A stretch of DNA of 64,000 nt from Skeletonema tropicum (lineage: Eukaryota > Bacillariophyta > Thalassiosirophyceae > Thalassiosirales > Thalassiosiraceae). This document shows, one piece after another, positions 32,705 through 43,950 of the stretch; within the stretch, counting starts at the first letter, position 1; every line of letters starts with the position of its first letter. The position numbers and the translations under genes are program-made. The stretch covers positions 558,001-622,000 of the forward strand of contig CM074146.1 of assembly GCA_037178625.1 (NCBI GenBank), in the 5' to 3' direction. Under the pieces are notes generated by a model. The model made no database searches. It was not told where the DNA came from and saw only the letters and a list, made by a program, of their open reading frames with translations.

Positions 32705-34698
32705 TTACATTCCGTCCTGCAAACGCTGGAACTCGAGCTTCATCTCGTCAACAAGATCATTGTATCCCTTGGCAATCTCAGCAGTATTGGTCTTGGGATC
32801 AACGTACTTGCTATCAATCACCTTCTGGATGATGGGAGCCAAGGTAGTCTTGATGTGAGCATAAGTCAACTTGGCATCGGCAGGAGAGTCGGCAATGGCC
32901 TTCTGGCAGAGATCGTAGAAGGTCACAATGACAGAGAGCATACCCACAGTCTTGGGAAGAGGACAAGTGAAATCATGCTCAGTGAAAGCGTTCTGGGCCA
33001 AGAAATCCTCACGGATGAGCTTGGCAACTTCCATGACCACCTTTTGATCTTCAGAGAGAGACTCCTTACCAACAAGTTGGACAATCTCGGACAAGTTATC
33101 CTCCTGCTGAAGAATGGTACGTGCCTGGTTACGCAAATAAGAGTAACGAGGATCCATGTTGTTGAAGTAGGGCTCAAGGACCTGCATGTACTTGGTGTAA
33201 GAGATGAGCCAGTTAAGGGAGGGGAAGTGCTTACGCTGAGCGAGCTTCTTATCCAATCCCCAGAACACTTGCACAATGGAAAGAGTGGCAGCAGTCACAG
33301 GATCGGAGAAATCTCCACCGGGAGGAGACACGGCTCCCACAACGGTCACGGTACCCTCCCTATCGGGTGATCCCAAACAGGACACACGTCCAGCACGCTC
33401 ATAGAACGCAGCAAGACGAGCACCCAAATAGGCGGGGTAACCGGAATCGGCAGGCATCTCTCCAAGACGTCCAGAAATCTCACGAAGAGCCTCGGCCCAA
33501 CGAGAGGTGGAGTCTCCCATCATGGACACGTTCATGCCTTGATCACGGAAGTACTCGGCAAGAGTGATACCAGTGTAAATGGAAGCCTCACGGGCAGCCA
33601 CGGGCATGTTGGAGGTGTTGGCCACGAGGGTGGTACGCTTCATGATTCCAACTTCCTTCTCCTTTCCTTCATCGTCCTTGATCTGTAGTGTTTGAGAAAT
33701 GGGTTGAAAAATAGATGGAAACGAATGAGTGTGTGTCCAGAAAAAGACAAGAGAAAAACAGAAAACGTCAACATGACAAAACAACAACCACTTACAGTCA
33801 TGGTAAGCTCGGGGAAATCACAAAGCACCTCAGCCATCTCATTTCCACGCTCTCCACATCCAACGTACACAATCACATCACTGTTGGAAAACTTGGAAAG
33901 ACTCTGAGAAATCACAGTCTTACCACATCCAAACGCACCTGGCACAGCACAAGTTCCTCCCAACACGGATGGGAAAAGTCCATCAATCACCCTCAATCCA
34001 GTAATCAAGGGAACATTACCGGGCAACTTCTCCGCAATGGGCCTAGGACGCCTCACAGGCCAGAAATGACTCAAACTCAAGCAATGAGTCCTATCCTGAC
34101 TTTCGTTGTAAACCTCCATCACCACATCATCCACCAAAAAGGTCTCATGTCCATCCGTTCCGGTAGTATGAATCTTGGTCACAGTTCCGTAAACATTGGG
34201 GGGCACCAAAATCTTGTGCGAATGAATAATCTCATTCTCATACACAATCCCCATAATGTCTCCCCCCGTAACAGGCATACCCTCTTGAATGGCCGCAGAG
34301 GGAGTAAAGGTCCAACGCACATCACGTGACAAACAGGGGATATCCACACCCTTGGGCACATACACATCTCCCGAATCCTGAAAGATGTGCTCCAAAGGAC
34401 GTTGAATACCATCAAAAATGGTCCCCATGATCCCGGGGCCCAACTCCACACTCAACGGTTGCTTCTTACGCAAGACGGGGTCACCCACGGTAAGTCCGGA
34501 GGTATCCTCGTACACTTGAATGGAGGCAGTGTCCCCCTCAAGCTTGATGATTTCTCCAACGAGCTTGGAGTGTCCGACACGGACAAGTTCGTACATTGCC
34601 GCTCCGGACATGTTGTCAGCGACGACGAGGGGTCCGGAGACTTTGAAGATGAATCCGTAGTCGGATTCTTTGGCTTCGTTGTCATAGGTGGAGGTCAT
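32705..34698 (-). CDS. VMA1: V-type proton ATPase catalytic subunit A (two exons)
   Basis: Exon 1 is 34698-33796 (301 codons), the intron 33795-33683 (113 bp, GTAAGT...CTACAG), exon 2 33682-32705; total 626 residues against about 615 usual. Subunit A hydrolyses ATP in the V1 sector to drive proton pumping into vacuoles and other acidic compartments. Visible: beta-barrel N-terminus ([15 protein letters not shown]), WPVRRPRP, the P-loop GAFGCGKT at about 254-261, [50 protein letters not shown], and the C-terminal helical domain ending FQRLQDGM. The splice joins ELTMT to [12 protein letters not shown] without frame loss. Start ATG is in a good context (ACCATGAC). This is the most secure host gene and anchors the window as eukaryotic. 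Confidence 0.97.
33683..33795 (-). other. Intron of V-ATPase subunit A gene
   Basis: 113-bp phase-0 intron: donor ACT|GTAAGT, acceptor CTACAG|ATC on the minus strand. Both donor and acceptor are canonical and the join restores the conserved protein. Confidence 0.9.
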
Positions 34699-34799
34699 GG
34701 TGGAAATTAATTGATTAGGGGTAAAAATAGAGGGCTGGATGTAGCTGTGGAGTTTGGAGAGAAAATAAATGATGGAGGGTTAGTAATTATTAGTTGTGC

Positions 34800-35324
34800 A
34801 CATGATGTGTTCAATTAAAAAAAACAATGCTGTTGGATATTATTATTATTTATTGAGGGTGAAGGGTCCCCAACCGTGGCTTTTTGGTGGCCATATGGCA
34901 ACAGCACGGCTGTCATGAATAATAATTAATTATTCGGCAAGGCGCTGCATCGCTGTCCAGCATTGCTACCACCATGAAGTATCATGGTCATTCATTTCTT
35001 ACCGATCTTTTTTTATGCGGCGTCTGCAGCGTTGGATCTTTTTGCTTTGATTTGCGTTGCCGGCCCTTCGCCTTGCCTCTTGAAAAATGACGAGTTTACG
35101 GTACGGTAGGAATAGTATGGATTTGGAGAAAGGGGAATAGATCCGTTGGGTCCGATTAAAATTGGGGTTGATTGTCCCGATTGACGAATTTGGCATTGTC
35201 CCGATTGTTTGATTCCCCATTATGTTGTTGGCCTTGTTCGTGGGTTGTGGGTTGTGGGCGGATTTCGAGCGAAGATTCGCTAGATTCGTCGGATACCCAT
35301 CTTTTACTGCCTACCGAAACCAAG
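34800..35324. other. V-ATPase upstream region, no gene seen
   Basis: AT-rich 5' flank of the V-ATPase gene (start at 34698). Only short frames are present. The promoter is presumably here, but no specific element could be supported. Confidence 0.4.
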
Positions 35325-36566
35325 AGTAAATAAGCAGGGTTGGCGACGACAGTTCCCGCCAAAATTTTAACTAGTAAAAAATCTGAGTACCGTTACCGTC
35401 TCGTCAGTAAGTTCGATTGAGAAAGTCAGTGCCGGTCCGAACAGGATGATCAGCACCAACACGCCGTTCATCAGGCAAGGCAACCATGGTCACCGTTGCC
35501 GCCGTTAAAATAGACCTAGTTAATAGACGACTCATCAGCCGATCGGTGGCTGATCGTTACTATGGATTATTATTTTGGTGTTGAAACTCTCGCCGCTGCC
35601 AAATAGCTCGAGGGAAGGCAGTATGGAGGCAATATTAGACGGCGACGTTCGGCGTGCGTCGGCCACTGAACAGTGCTTATTGAACGCCCCAAGGAGCGTT
35701 TCGGCTGGATCCAAGATCCATAACATAAACATAATAATCCATAGTAACGATCAGCCATCGATCGTCGCATATTACGGCTATTAACTTGGTCTATTTCAGC
35801 GGCGGCAGCAACGTCGACCATGGTTGGCGTTGCTTGAGCGGTGAATGATCAATTTGAGCTATCAATGACGGGAAACGACGAGGCAAGCGAGACTCAATCA
35901 TAAAGATATCAAAGTCGTACCGGCATTATTACTTAGGAAACGTTGATGACGTTTCGTGCACACTTTTATTTGTACGAGCGATACATCGGAACTTGTGAGT
36001 ACCGATGAGCTGACGAGATGGTACAATAACGGGATCTTTTAAGGCGCCGCGGTCGCTCGCTTAACGGTACTGCTTTTTTGACGAAAAATACACCTCCACC
36101 ATGGCGCTCATCTAGCTAACTATCCGACACTCGTAGCTATGAATGTAATGCCTCCGGGAGTCTCACTGTTATTAATTATATTAGCCCCCCGCCCCTGGTA
36201 ATCGCTACCGGCATCTATCGCCAGCAAGCTATCGTGCATTTATATATTTTGCATAATTTATATATAATTATATAATATATTTTGCATAATTTATATATAA
36301 TTATATATAAATTATGCAAAATATATAAATGCACGATAGCTTGCTGGCGATAGACGGCGGCAGCGATTACCAGGGGCGGGGGGCTAATATAATTAATAAC
36401 GGTGAGACTCCCAGAGGCATTACATTCATAGCTACGAGTGTCGGATAGTTAGCTAGATGAGCGCCATGGTGGAGGTGTCATTTTTCGTGGTCAAAAAATT
36501 TTAGCGATCAAGCGACCGCGGCGCCTTAAAATTCACAAAACGACGCCAACCCTGCTTATTTACCCT
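35325..36566. mobile_element. Nested foldback elements with long inverted arms
   Basis: Outer arms: TAAATAAGCAGGGTTGGCG (about 35329) and its complement (about 36546); TTTTAAGGCGCCGCGGTCGC (about 36037) with its complement ending near 36532. From about 36080 the two arms are nearly continuous palindrome around an AT-rich centre (about 36240-36320: TATATATTTTGCATAATTTA repeats). Inside the left arm sits a second inverted-repeat element (about 35390-36030) with its own arms (TACCGTCTCGTCAG / TACCATCTCGTCAG; CTGATCGTTACTATGGATTA at 35549 and its complement near 35734). No transposase. These are MITE/foldback-type insertions, the second into the first. Confidence 0.7.
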
Positions 36567-36825
36567 TGACCGAAACTCGAAAATATCTTCCACTCAAGAT
36601 GACAGATGACGCATCACAACATACAACACCATGGTCGGCATGCTGCATGCTGATAGATGCTGCACGCACACGATTTGAGCAGTTGGTGATGTAGACACAA
36701 CTTATGCTCTAGGTAACAAGAGAGAGCACTATCTGTCAAAGAGGGTCACTTCTATCTGCTCTTTGTTCTTCAATAATCTGCAACAGCGCACAAACCGGCC
36801 TTGCTTCAGCCTTCACTTCTTCTCA

Positions 36826-37863
36826 ATGAGTGATTCAGACTCTGGCGAAGAATACGACGCCTTCAACACAAGCGATGCCATCAGCGACGGCAATGGCGGC
36901 GGCGAAACTTCTTCGTCTTCGTTCCTCTTTGATTCAGCCTCCATAGCACACGTCACGGCCACAGCAGAAGCATCCGCCTCTCAAACATCTCAACCAAATC
37001 GTCGTCGTCGATTCACTTCTGTCGGATCATCAAGATCTGCAGCGACCACCCAACTGGCTACCGATGTCGGCTCTACTATTATTTCATCTCGAGTTCCGTT
37101 TCTAAAGAGTGTGACATTTTTTGATCCCAAGATTTATTATCGAAGCGATCAAGAAGTGGCGGCGGCGGCGGCAGGGGATGAGAATGGCGATAACGACAAT
37201 GATAACGATGACGATATCACTGTAGAAATCAACGACATGCAGCACTGGGAAATCCAATTGCAAGATCCACCCTCAACAACTAACCAACAACAACATGACA
37301 GCGCTCCAACAAAGAAGACGCTACGTCAAAAACTGCATCAAAGCAAACTCGGCACAGCACTCAAACTCAACAAATCTCAATCACACTTGATCATTCAAAA
37401 CTTTGAAGGTCTATTCGACTACTCAAGCATACAAAGCGGTGACTCTCTACTCTCCATCAACAAACACACCATCGATCCAACTATCACCAATGCTACAGAA
37501 GCACGTCGCTTCATGGACCAATGCATCCAAAACGAAGGCGTACTCAACATCATCACTGAAAATCCACATGGGGACGATATCATACTCCACATTACAGTCA
37601 TCAAACCACGTCGTGATATGGATTACACCGAATTAGGCCTAGTGGTCTGGAATTGGCCGTATTTGTGTGTACATCAAGTTAAGGAGGGGAGTATCTTTGA
37701 GCATACGCCGATACGGGAGATGGATCAGATTACTGCGATTAATGATATTGATTGTAGTAAGATGAGAGAGGGGGGGTTTGCGCAGTGTGTGGCGGAGTTG
37801 CCGGTGGAGTTGACGATTAGTTTGGTGAGGAGGAAGCATCGATATAGTGGATCGTTCAAGTAG
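36826..37863 (+). CDS. PDZ-like domain protein (intact copy)
   Basis: 345 residues from ATG at 36826 (MSDSDSGEEYDAF). The N-terminal 120 residues are Ser/Thr- and acid-rich with an RRRR patch. A conserved stretch FLKSVTFFDPKIYYRSDQEV precedes an acidic Asp/Asn run. Two PDZ-like modules follow: TALKLNKSQSHLIIQNFEG..SGDSLLSINK (about 180-265) and LGLVVWNWPYLCVHQVKEGS..MDQITAINDIDC (about 275-335). PDZ modules bind short C-termini of partner proteins. The protein ends RRKHRYSGSFK. Function unknown; probably a cytosolic scaffold or adaptor. Two decayed copies lie at 52960 and 62345. Confidence 0.65.
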   Translation: MSDSDSGEEYDAFNTSDAISDGNGGGETSSSSFLFDSASIAHVTATAEASASQTSQPNRRRRFTSVGSSRSAATTQLATDVGSTIISSRVPFLKSVTFFDPKIYYRSDQEVAAAAAGDENGDNDNDNDDDITVEINDMQHWEIQLQDPPSTTNQQQHDSAPTKKTLRQKLHQSKLGTALKLNKSQSHLIIQNFEGLFDYSSIQSGDSLLSINKHTIDPTITNATEARRFMDQCIQNEGVLNIITENPHGDDIILHITVIKPRRDMDYTELGLVVWNWPYLCVHQVKEGSIFEHTPIREMDQITAINDIDCSKMREGGFAQCVAELPVELTISLVRRKHRYSGSFK

Positions 37864-37976
37864 TATGTAGTTAGAGTGAGGATTATTTGTGTCTGTGATG
37901 GATTAGATTGGTTGTTGGTGATTGATTATGTGGCTACTCTCGGCTGCCTGCACAACGGAGAGGCATAATAAGATTG

Positions 37977-38860
37977 TTAGAGGAATTTGAGCTCGTCGAG
38001 CTTGTCTTGATCGTTGAATGTGTTGTTATCGTAGTTGAATCCTTTAGGAGTAAATCGAACAAAATGATATTGAATTACATCGTCATTATCGCACTGCCAA
38101 CTGCTGCTTCTAGTGAGCTTTCGGAGTTGACGGGAGCACTCTAGACGTTGCACATCGGCATCGGTCACAGTAGACTCTTTTGCTCCGTTCCGACATTCCA
38201 GGGTCAAATTCGCCTGAAAACTATCAAAAACTACCACTCATGTAATCTCTAATTTCACATATAATATTTATCCTAATAAATCTCTGCTTCATTACAGCTC
38301 TGCCTCTTTGACGTCCTCACATTCAATGACTTGTTAAGAATCGGATGCATCTGCATCGGCATATGCATTTGCAACTGCAGCTACTTCTCCTCTTGTCTCC
38401 TCCAACTCCAATTCATTCTGCATCACAGGGAATGCTGATCTCCTCTCTCCTCTCCCGATGACTTGTTCCCTCATCTCAAACGCAGTCTCATCTCTCGGTA
38501 GTTGATTAAAGTCTTCCGCTTCATCAACTGAACCATCCCTTGCTGAATCCCTCTCTTAACTATCATCTTCCAATTGGGCTGTTTGCGTAGTCATGCTTTC
38601 ACTGGGCGGGCTGTGACTTCGAGGGATTGATTGCACCAGAGAATCTTGAATTTTGTTGTACTATCCCGCGGAGCATTGCAATATCGTCGTTTTGCCTTGC
38701 CACCTGATCCCTCTGAAGCATGAGCTCCTTCTGCTGAGATACAAGATCCTTCTGTTGAGACGCAATCTGCGTCTGTTGATTATCGATCTCCTCCTGCTGA
38801 GAATCAATCTGCACCCTCTGACGTTGGCAGCTTCACAACAGCATAGATTTCGTCGGATCA
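37977..38860 (-). pseudogene. Coiled-coil gene remnant downstream of the PDZ gene
   Basis: On the minus strand a heptad-rich segment (MQIDSQQEEIDNQQTQIASQQ, QKELMLQRDQVARQNDDIAM; 38814 downward) runs to GIVQQ, where an extra base relative to the 54.7-kb copy shifts frame; further on SPPSESMTTQTAQLEDDS ends in TAA, and then an Ala/Asp tail ends DADASDS-stop near 38341. A downstream piece (38237-37977, NLTLECRNGAKES...DELKFL) follows a plausible TTTTCAG acceptor. The 54-kb copy is broken at other points, so the ancestral gene can be pictured but neither copy is intact. Confidence 0.5.
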
Positions 38861-39719
38861 TAAATACGCGAGGATGCCCGATAAACTTGCAACAACTTGT
38901 TTTTCTTGAAATGCTCTCACACGACTAGCTCCTATTTTCGTTGAAATGCTAGCAAAAAAGCGCCTTTTCCCAAGGAGCGAGCAGAGCTAGAGTAAGGTTT
39001 TGGGTATTCGGCAGTCAAAATCCGAGATTCGGCAGTGATTCGGCAGTGGGGTGCAAAAAGTCCCATTTGACAGTCATTCCCAGTTGGAGATGGCCCCATC
39101 TGATAGCCATTCCCAGTTGGAGATGCTGAGCCGAAAAATATTTTCTCCTACAGATAATCACAAAATCATCCTTTTTATTGCAGTTTTGGATAGATCTATT
39201 ACGGTAGAGTATGTAGAAATTTTTAATTATGAAAAAACACCTAATATTGACCAAGATATAAGGAAAACAGCTGAGTGCCGACGAGTGCCCGGAGTGCCGA
39301 ATATGGCCTCCGAAAAACGGCAAATCCGTCAGTGACGAATACCCAAAACCTTAAGCTAGAGAGACGACGGCATTTTTCTCACACAGGCTGTGCGTGGGCT
39401 TTGCCTGAGTCGGGGGCGAGAAAGAGGAGAGAAAAAGAGGAGGAAAGTTCGTGGTCGCAGCTCATTGCAACAATTCTATCACAGAATGCAATGAATCGTC
39501 ACCATTCTTCTCGAATAGGTGACTGAAGTATCATCTAATTCAACTAGAGTCTACCACTGGATTTAATATCCAAAGCAGAGTCGATACGAGAGGAGTATGC
39601 GTAGTATTTCGCATCCAATAGGGACTCAGACTCAAGGTATTTTGAAGTAAGGCTCGAACTTTGTTACATTTCTATCAGCATCGCCTGCAATTGGCTTGTA
39701 TCATCCTCTAATCTTGTTG

Positions 39720-40281
39720 GAATGCCACACCATTTCCCTGATTCTTTCGAAAGGCACTCACAATAATCGCGAACGGGGAGGGACCCACGAAGCGCTCAAA
39801 TCGAAATCTATCTGTCGAATCGCATGTTGTGGGTGAAATGGCAGGAAATCCGGCAGGAAATCCGGCAGGAAATCCTTAAGTCGGAAACGAAAAAATTATT
39901 GCGGGAAGGAATTTTGTTAGGCGAAGTCATTGTTACATTTCGTTACCCAAAAAGTTCGAATCGTTACGAATGTTACAGCGATTCGTTTCGACAATGATTT
40001 GTTTTCAATTTCAATTGATCGAGCGAGTAAAGCAATGCTGCCTGCTTGAGCAATGAAATGGCTAGCAATGCAAAAGAAAAAGATTTTATAGCTTTTAATA
40101 GCAACATACGAATCCGCCGCCGACCCCATCGCCTGCCTCTATCTCGCAGGCATGGGGGTTCGGTATTTGAAAATCAAATCAAAGATACCTGACCTGAGAT
40201 TACCGCTCATCGTCAGCTTCAGCTGCGTGCGCCTTAGTACTGCTTTATCTCTTCTCTTTTACTCGCACACGGTGCACTCTA
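39720..40281. mobile_element. 562-bp insertion with 4-bp target duplication, unclassified
   Basis: Compared with 56366-56490 and 58663-58788, which run uninterrupted, this locus has 562 extra bases flanked by GTTG (39716-39719 and 40282-40285). Ends are GAATGCCACACC and GGTGCACTCTA, with weak inverted similarity only. No ORF of note. Confidence 0.6.
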
Positions 40282-40284
40282 GTT

Positions 40285-41146
40285 GCAAATGAAGTCTCTG
40301 TTTGCTGTTGAATCTTCAATGAGTTGGACACTGCTGCCCGGCAAGAGTTGAATAGCAGTATGTGTATTGTGCTTTCGTCGCTCAAATATTATGCATCGGT
40401 AAATAGTACACTCTTGAACCTTCCCCGTCGCCACGACCAAGACTCCAAATAGCATAAATATACTATTCTCATATATTGTTGGTGTTGGTGTTCATAGAAG
40501 ATGCTGCTTATTGCGTGTGAATGCATTTTGCTATGAGATGTGCCCGCTTCCGTACCATCCAACAACAACAAGTGTGGATGCACAAGACACAACAGTCTCG
40601 AAGCATCCATTGATGAATACAATGAATATGCTTCATTGCTTGTGCCTTTTCTCGGTGGTAGAGACGGCAACGTCGTTCGCCGTGTATGTTCTCATTGATG
40701 TCGAGCGACGATCAATATGTCGTTCATCACATGATGTGCGCTCCGTGCTCCTCACGCTTCCAGACGGCGAATCCATGACCACACCACTTCAGAGACAGAT
40801 TCAGCATGCTGTATTGGAACCTCTCCAACAAAAATGTGTGTTTAGGCGAATAGAGATAGAGATAATAATAGATAGATACCTCCAAAAGATTGGTCTCTCA
40901 AGTTGTTGTCGATGACTATCATGGCATGTTGTTGTTGTTCCTGTGAAAAGAAAATATACCTCTCAGCAGTGAGTGTGTAGATTTGCAACCTTGTGGGTTG
41001 TTTATAGTATCACAATGCAGTAGAATCACCAGACACAGACACAGACACAGACTCAGAGTTCACAAGACAACACTTTCACTTCTGGTAGCAGTGGGTCTCC
41101 ATGAAACAAAGAAACTATCTCTCTGATATTGTGCATATTTAGTGGA
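40285..41146. other. Duplicated flank, no gene seen
   Basis: 40285-40550 matches 48484-48750 and 58724-58990 (TCTGTTTGCTGTTGAATC through GAATGCATTTTGCTATGAGA), then diverges where the Cys-rich gene 3' end begins in the other copies. A plus frame of 134 codons (40511-40915) is unsupported. Confidence 0.5.
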
Positions 41147-41244
41147 GTGTACCGAAAAATAGAGACGTCTCTATTTTATTTTTAGAGACGTCTCTATTTT
41201 TTTTTAGAGACGTCTCTAAATACTTAGAGTATTTAGGTACACAT

Positions 41245-41286
41245 CCCTAACCCTGACCCTAAAGTGACCCTAACCTATCCCTAACA
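41245..41286. repeat. Degenerate telomere-like CCCTAA tract
   Basis: Seven variants of CCCTAA (CCCTAAC, CCCTGA, CCCTAAAG, CCCTAACC, TCCCTAAC) in about 40 bases inside element I. TTAGGG-type telomeres are known in stramenopiles; this could be an interstitial remnant or chance. Confidence 0.4.
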
Positions 41287-41762
41287 CTCATCCCCAGGTG
41301 ATTACATCAACAAACAACAATACAATACACCCATGATATTGCAATCCAACGCTACAATCATAAGCATGACGAAATTAATGCTGAAAGGTGTATTTACTCG
41401 ACGGTTTGGCTGAATCTGAATCTGTTCAAGTTCAAGTGTGCATTGGTAGTTTTTGCATATCTCTGTGAATATATAAACTATGACCATCAGTCCTGGTTTA
41501 TAAAGTACACCTTTGCAAGGGCTATCGAGAAGAAAAGCACCGGAAGAAGCGGTCGTCCTTTTGGTGGCAAACGCCGGCAGCACGAACAGTTGCAACAAAG
41601 TTCTTCGATTCGCTTGCATTTTATGTGTGGGCATCTTTGTGAGGGAGGGGGGAGTATTTGGAGGGGGATCCCCCTTCAAATAAATGGCGCCAACAGAAAC
41701 GTCTCTAAAAATTTTTTAGAGACGCTTTTCCGTCTCTATTTTTCATTCGTCTCTAAAAATAC

Positions 41763-43237
41763 TAGAGGTTGGTCTCGTCTCGGTCTCGGCACTGTCCCGA
41801 GATTCGAGCCGAGACAGGGTCCGTCGAGACGAGATCCCGGGATATCTCGAGATTTTCAATGAAGAAGGTTAGCAATGATTAAAAGGGGCAAAACCAACAA
41901 ATAACTATCTACTATGGACTCTTTAGACAACTTAGTACTCATTGTTCTGGCCAGCATCAATTGGATCCCCACTCTCATCCTTGTCCTCAAAAGAAGGAGG
42001 GAGTAGAAACTCATTCAAAGGGACATCTGGCATGAGTTCATCCCAATTTTTGCGGATGAGGCTTGTATTTTCTTCAACAAACATGATGCATCGATGCGGC
42101 AAGTAACAATGGGATCAATGCAAGATCGCTTTGCTGCAATTACTCTGGCTGCCCTGCTCCAGATTCTTTCCAAGGGAGCGGAAGTTGCTGGAATATCTCA
42201 CAGGTACTCTCGTGCAAGTGTTGCAAGTTCAGGGAATTGGTGAGCGATTTGTTTCCAACGCTTCAATGGATCATTAAACTTTCTTTCTCCATCTTGCATC
42301 GGCATTTGCTCCAGGAGTTCGTAAGCTGCAGCTGGGCTTCACATCGGATCCGAATATTGTCATCAGTCAATTCGACATCATTTGCTGCTGCATCGTCGTC
42401 GAAGTCAAATGCACCCAAGAAAGCGAAGCTCGTGTCTTCTGATTTAGAAGATACTTGCGGTACTGCAATACTTCCACCTTCACCACCATTATCATTTGTA
42501 TTTGTATTAGCCTACTTCTCGACATCAACCATAAGATCTTTGATGAGTTGCATCAACTTATTAGACAAGGTCGAGTCAATTCATATTCAATAATGGCAAT
42601 GATGTTCAATTACTACTTACCTTCAAAAGCCAGAACTGCATTACAATGAAGAACATGGTCTGTGCAATATGCATGCGCCCAATCCTCATGTGCTCCATTC
42701 ATACGGATTGCAAACTTTCTCAACTGCTTGTGTCCTGGTTCACTACACACGGATTATCACCCTTCCAATGTTGCAAATGCATTTGTCATCCCAATCTTCT
42801 TCGTCGCTCGAGGATTCCGATGGTTTTCGCTCTTTGCATTTGACATCATCGTCTTCGTCACCCGACGATTCCAACGATTCGTTCCTGCTGGCAGTAGAAG
42901 CTGCATCGGCATCGGTGATAGCATCGACCATGATTTCAGAATAGATGAAGATAATGAGTTGAATTTATCAAAAAAATAATCAAACTCCAATGAACAAGTC
43001 TTGTGAACGCACCCAACGGTGTCAAAGGGAGTCTTGTTATGATGTGAGATTGGAATCGTGCTGATGAAATCAGAAGCAGCCGCAGAAACGAATTGTTCTT
43101 CGTCATGGTTGGCTGTGAGAAAGTGATGACAAAAAATCCCGAAATGCTCCGAGACAGAGGGTGCCGAGACGAGACACCTGTCTCGACCCAAAAAATCCCG
43201 TCTCGTCTCGGTCGAGTCGAGACGAGACCAACCTCTA
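41763..43237 (-). mobile_element. hAT DNA transposon, decayed
   Basis: 1,475 bp with perfect 20-bp terminal inverted repeats TAGAGGTTGGTCTCGTCTCG and a perfect 8-bp target duplication AAAAATAC (41755-41762, 43238-43245). Both features define hAT elements. The interior encodes a recognisable hAT transposase C-terminus on the minus strand. Subterminal regions are rich in GTCTCG/CGAGAC. It interrupts TIR element I. Confidence 0.9.
41932..42300 (-). pseudogene. hAT transposase C-terminal fragment (hATC domain)
   Basis: Minus-strand translation gives PLKRWKQIAHQFPELATLA, REYL, a TGA stop, DIPATSAPLERIWSRAARVI, AAKRSCIDPI, then after a frameshift FVEENTSLIRKNWDELMPDV and a Glu/Asp-rich tail ending QNNEY-stop at 41932. 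This is the hAT dimerisation domain (FPxLAxLAREYLxIPATSAPSERxFS-type). The in-frame TGA and the shift disable it. The N-terminal BED/RNase-H-like part could not be recovered; the acidic DEDDD...SSSDEEDWDD frame at 42743-42931 may be a linker remnant. Confidence 0.85.
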
Positions 43238-43280
43238 AAAAATACTATATACAAAATGCAAATCGCTTGGCCGCGACTTT

Positions 43281-43397
43281 TTAGACACTCGGGCGCGCAA
43301 TCATTCGAAAATTCGAATTCATCAATGAACAGACGCGGTGTCTATTCTCGAATCGTCGACAATTTCGAAGATTGCGCGCCCGAGTTTCTGAAAACGA
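43281..43397. repeat. Short inverted-repeat element
   Basis: ACTCGGGCGCGCAATCATTC at about 43289 and its near-complement ending at about 43388 (GAAGATTGCGCGCCCGAGT) form 20-25-bp arms around a 60-base centre that is itself partly palindromic (TTCGAAAATTCGAATTC). Confidence 0.6.
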
Positions 43398-43421
43398 GTT
43401 TGCGGATAAGCGTTCTGCATT

Positions 43422-43933
43422 CTACTGGCGGGAACTAAATCGTACCGGAAATAAATCGTACCACGGAGAAATCTCCACACAAATCACTAACAAAACACAA
43501 AAAAGACGCATTCTACACCCTAATATCATGGTTCTGAGCCTCCATGTCAACGCCTATCCCAAATAATCGACCATAATATGATAGTATAGACAAGTAGCTT
43601 TCGATAGAACCACTGGTCGACGTTGTATGTAGTATACTCGCATAGCAGCAGCAGCGCAGGCATGCAGATATGCCGTAGACATGCGTCATTCTAGATCGAA
43701 ATAGCAGTTATTGGTCCCAAATTTGTCGATAGGTGCTCTATCTCGACGAACTATAGTCTCTTCTGCATCATATAATGTATATATACTGTTTGGGATTCTA
43801 TGTTTAGGCTGCTATATGTATTTTCGTCGAGTATCATGGCAAAATTTATGACTCTTTTCATGTTGTTAGTGTTTTGTGCGTAAAATTTGATAAATCGTAC
43901 CGCGGCGAGGTACGATTTAGTTCCCGCCAGTAG
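43422..43933. mobile_element. 512-bp TIR element, 25-bp perfect arms
   Basis: CTACTGGCGGGAACTAAATC continuing GTACC at 43422-43446 is exactly complementary to 43909-43933. CATT flanks both sides (43418-43421 and 43934-43937), a probable 4-bp target duplication. No coding frame. A second internal ATAAATCGTACC motif lies next to each arm. Confidence 0.75.
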
Positions 43934-43950
43934 CATTTTGTAGTAAAAGA

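Larger units (their letters stand above)
41147..43260. mobile_element. TIR element I with GAGACGTCTC subterminal repeats, interrupted by hAT
   Basis: Starts GTGTACCGAAAAATAGAGAC and has three tandem copies of the palindrome AGAGACGTCTCT within 70 bases. Its interior shares AAAAGCACCGGAAGAAGC, TTGCATTTTATGTGTGGGC and GGCGCCAACAGAAACGTCTCT with element II (43951-44672). The right end is displaced by the hAT insertion at 41763 and is weakly defined near 43250. Confidence 0.6.

Noticed and set aside
32855..34329. Plus-strand frames of 171 and 204 codons
   Set aside because: Antisense to the V-ATPase subunit A exons, whose conservation is beyond doubt.
41302..41679. 125-codon minus frame in element I as a real gene
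   Set aside because: The corresponding part of element II does not preserve the frame, so it is probably not coding.
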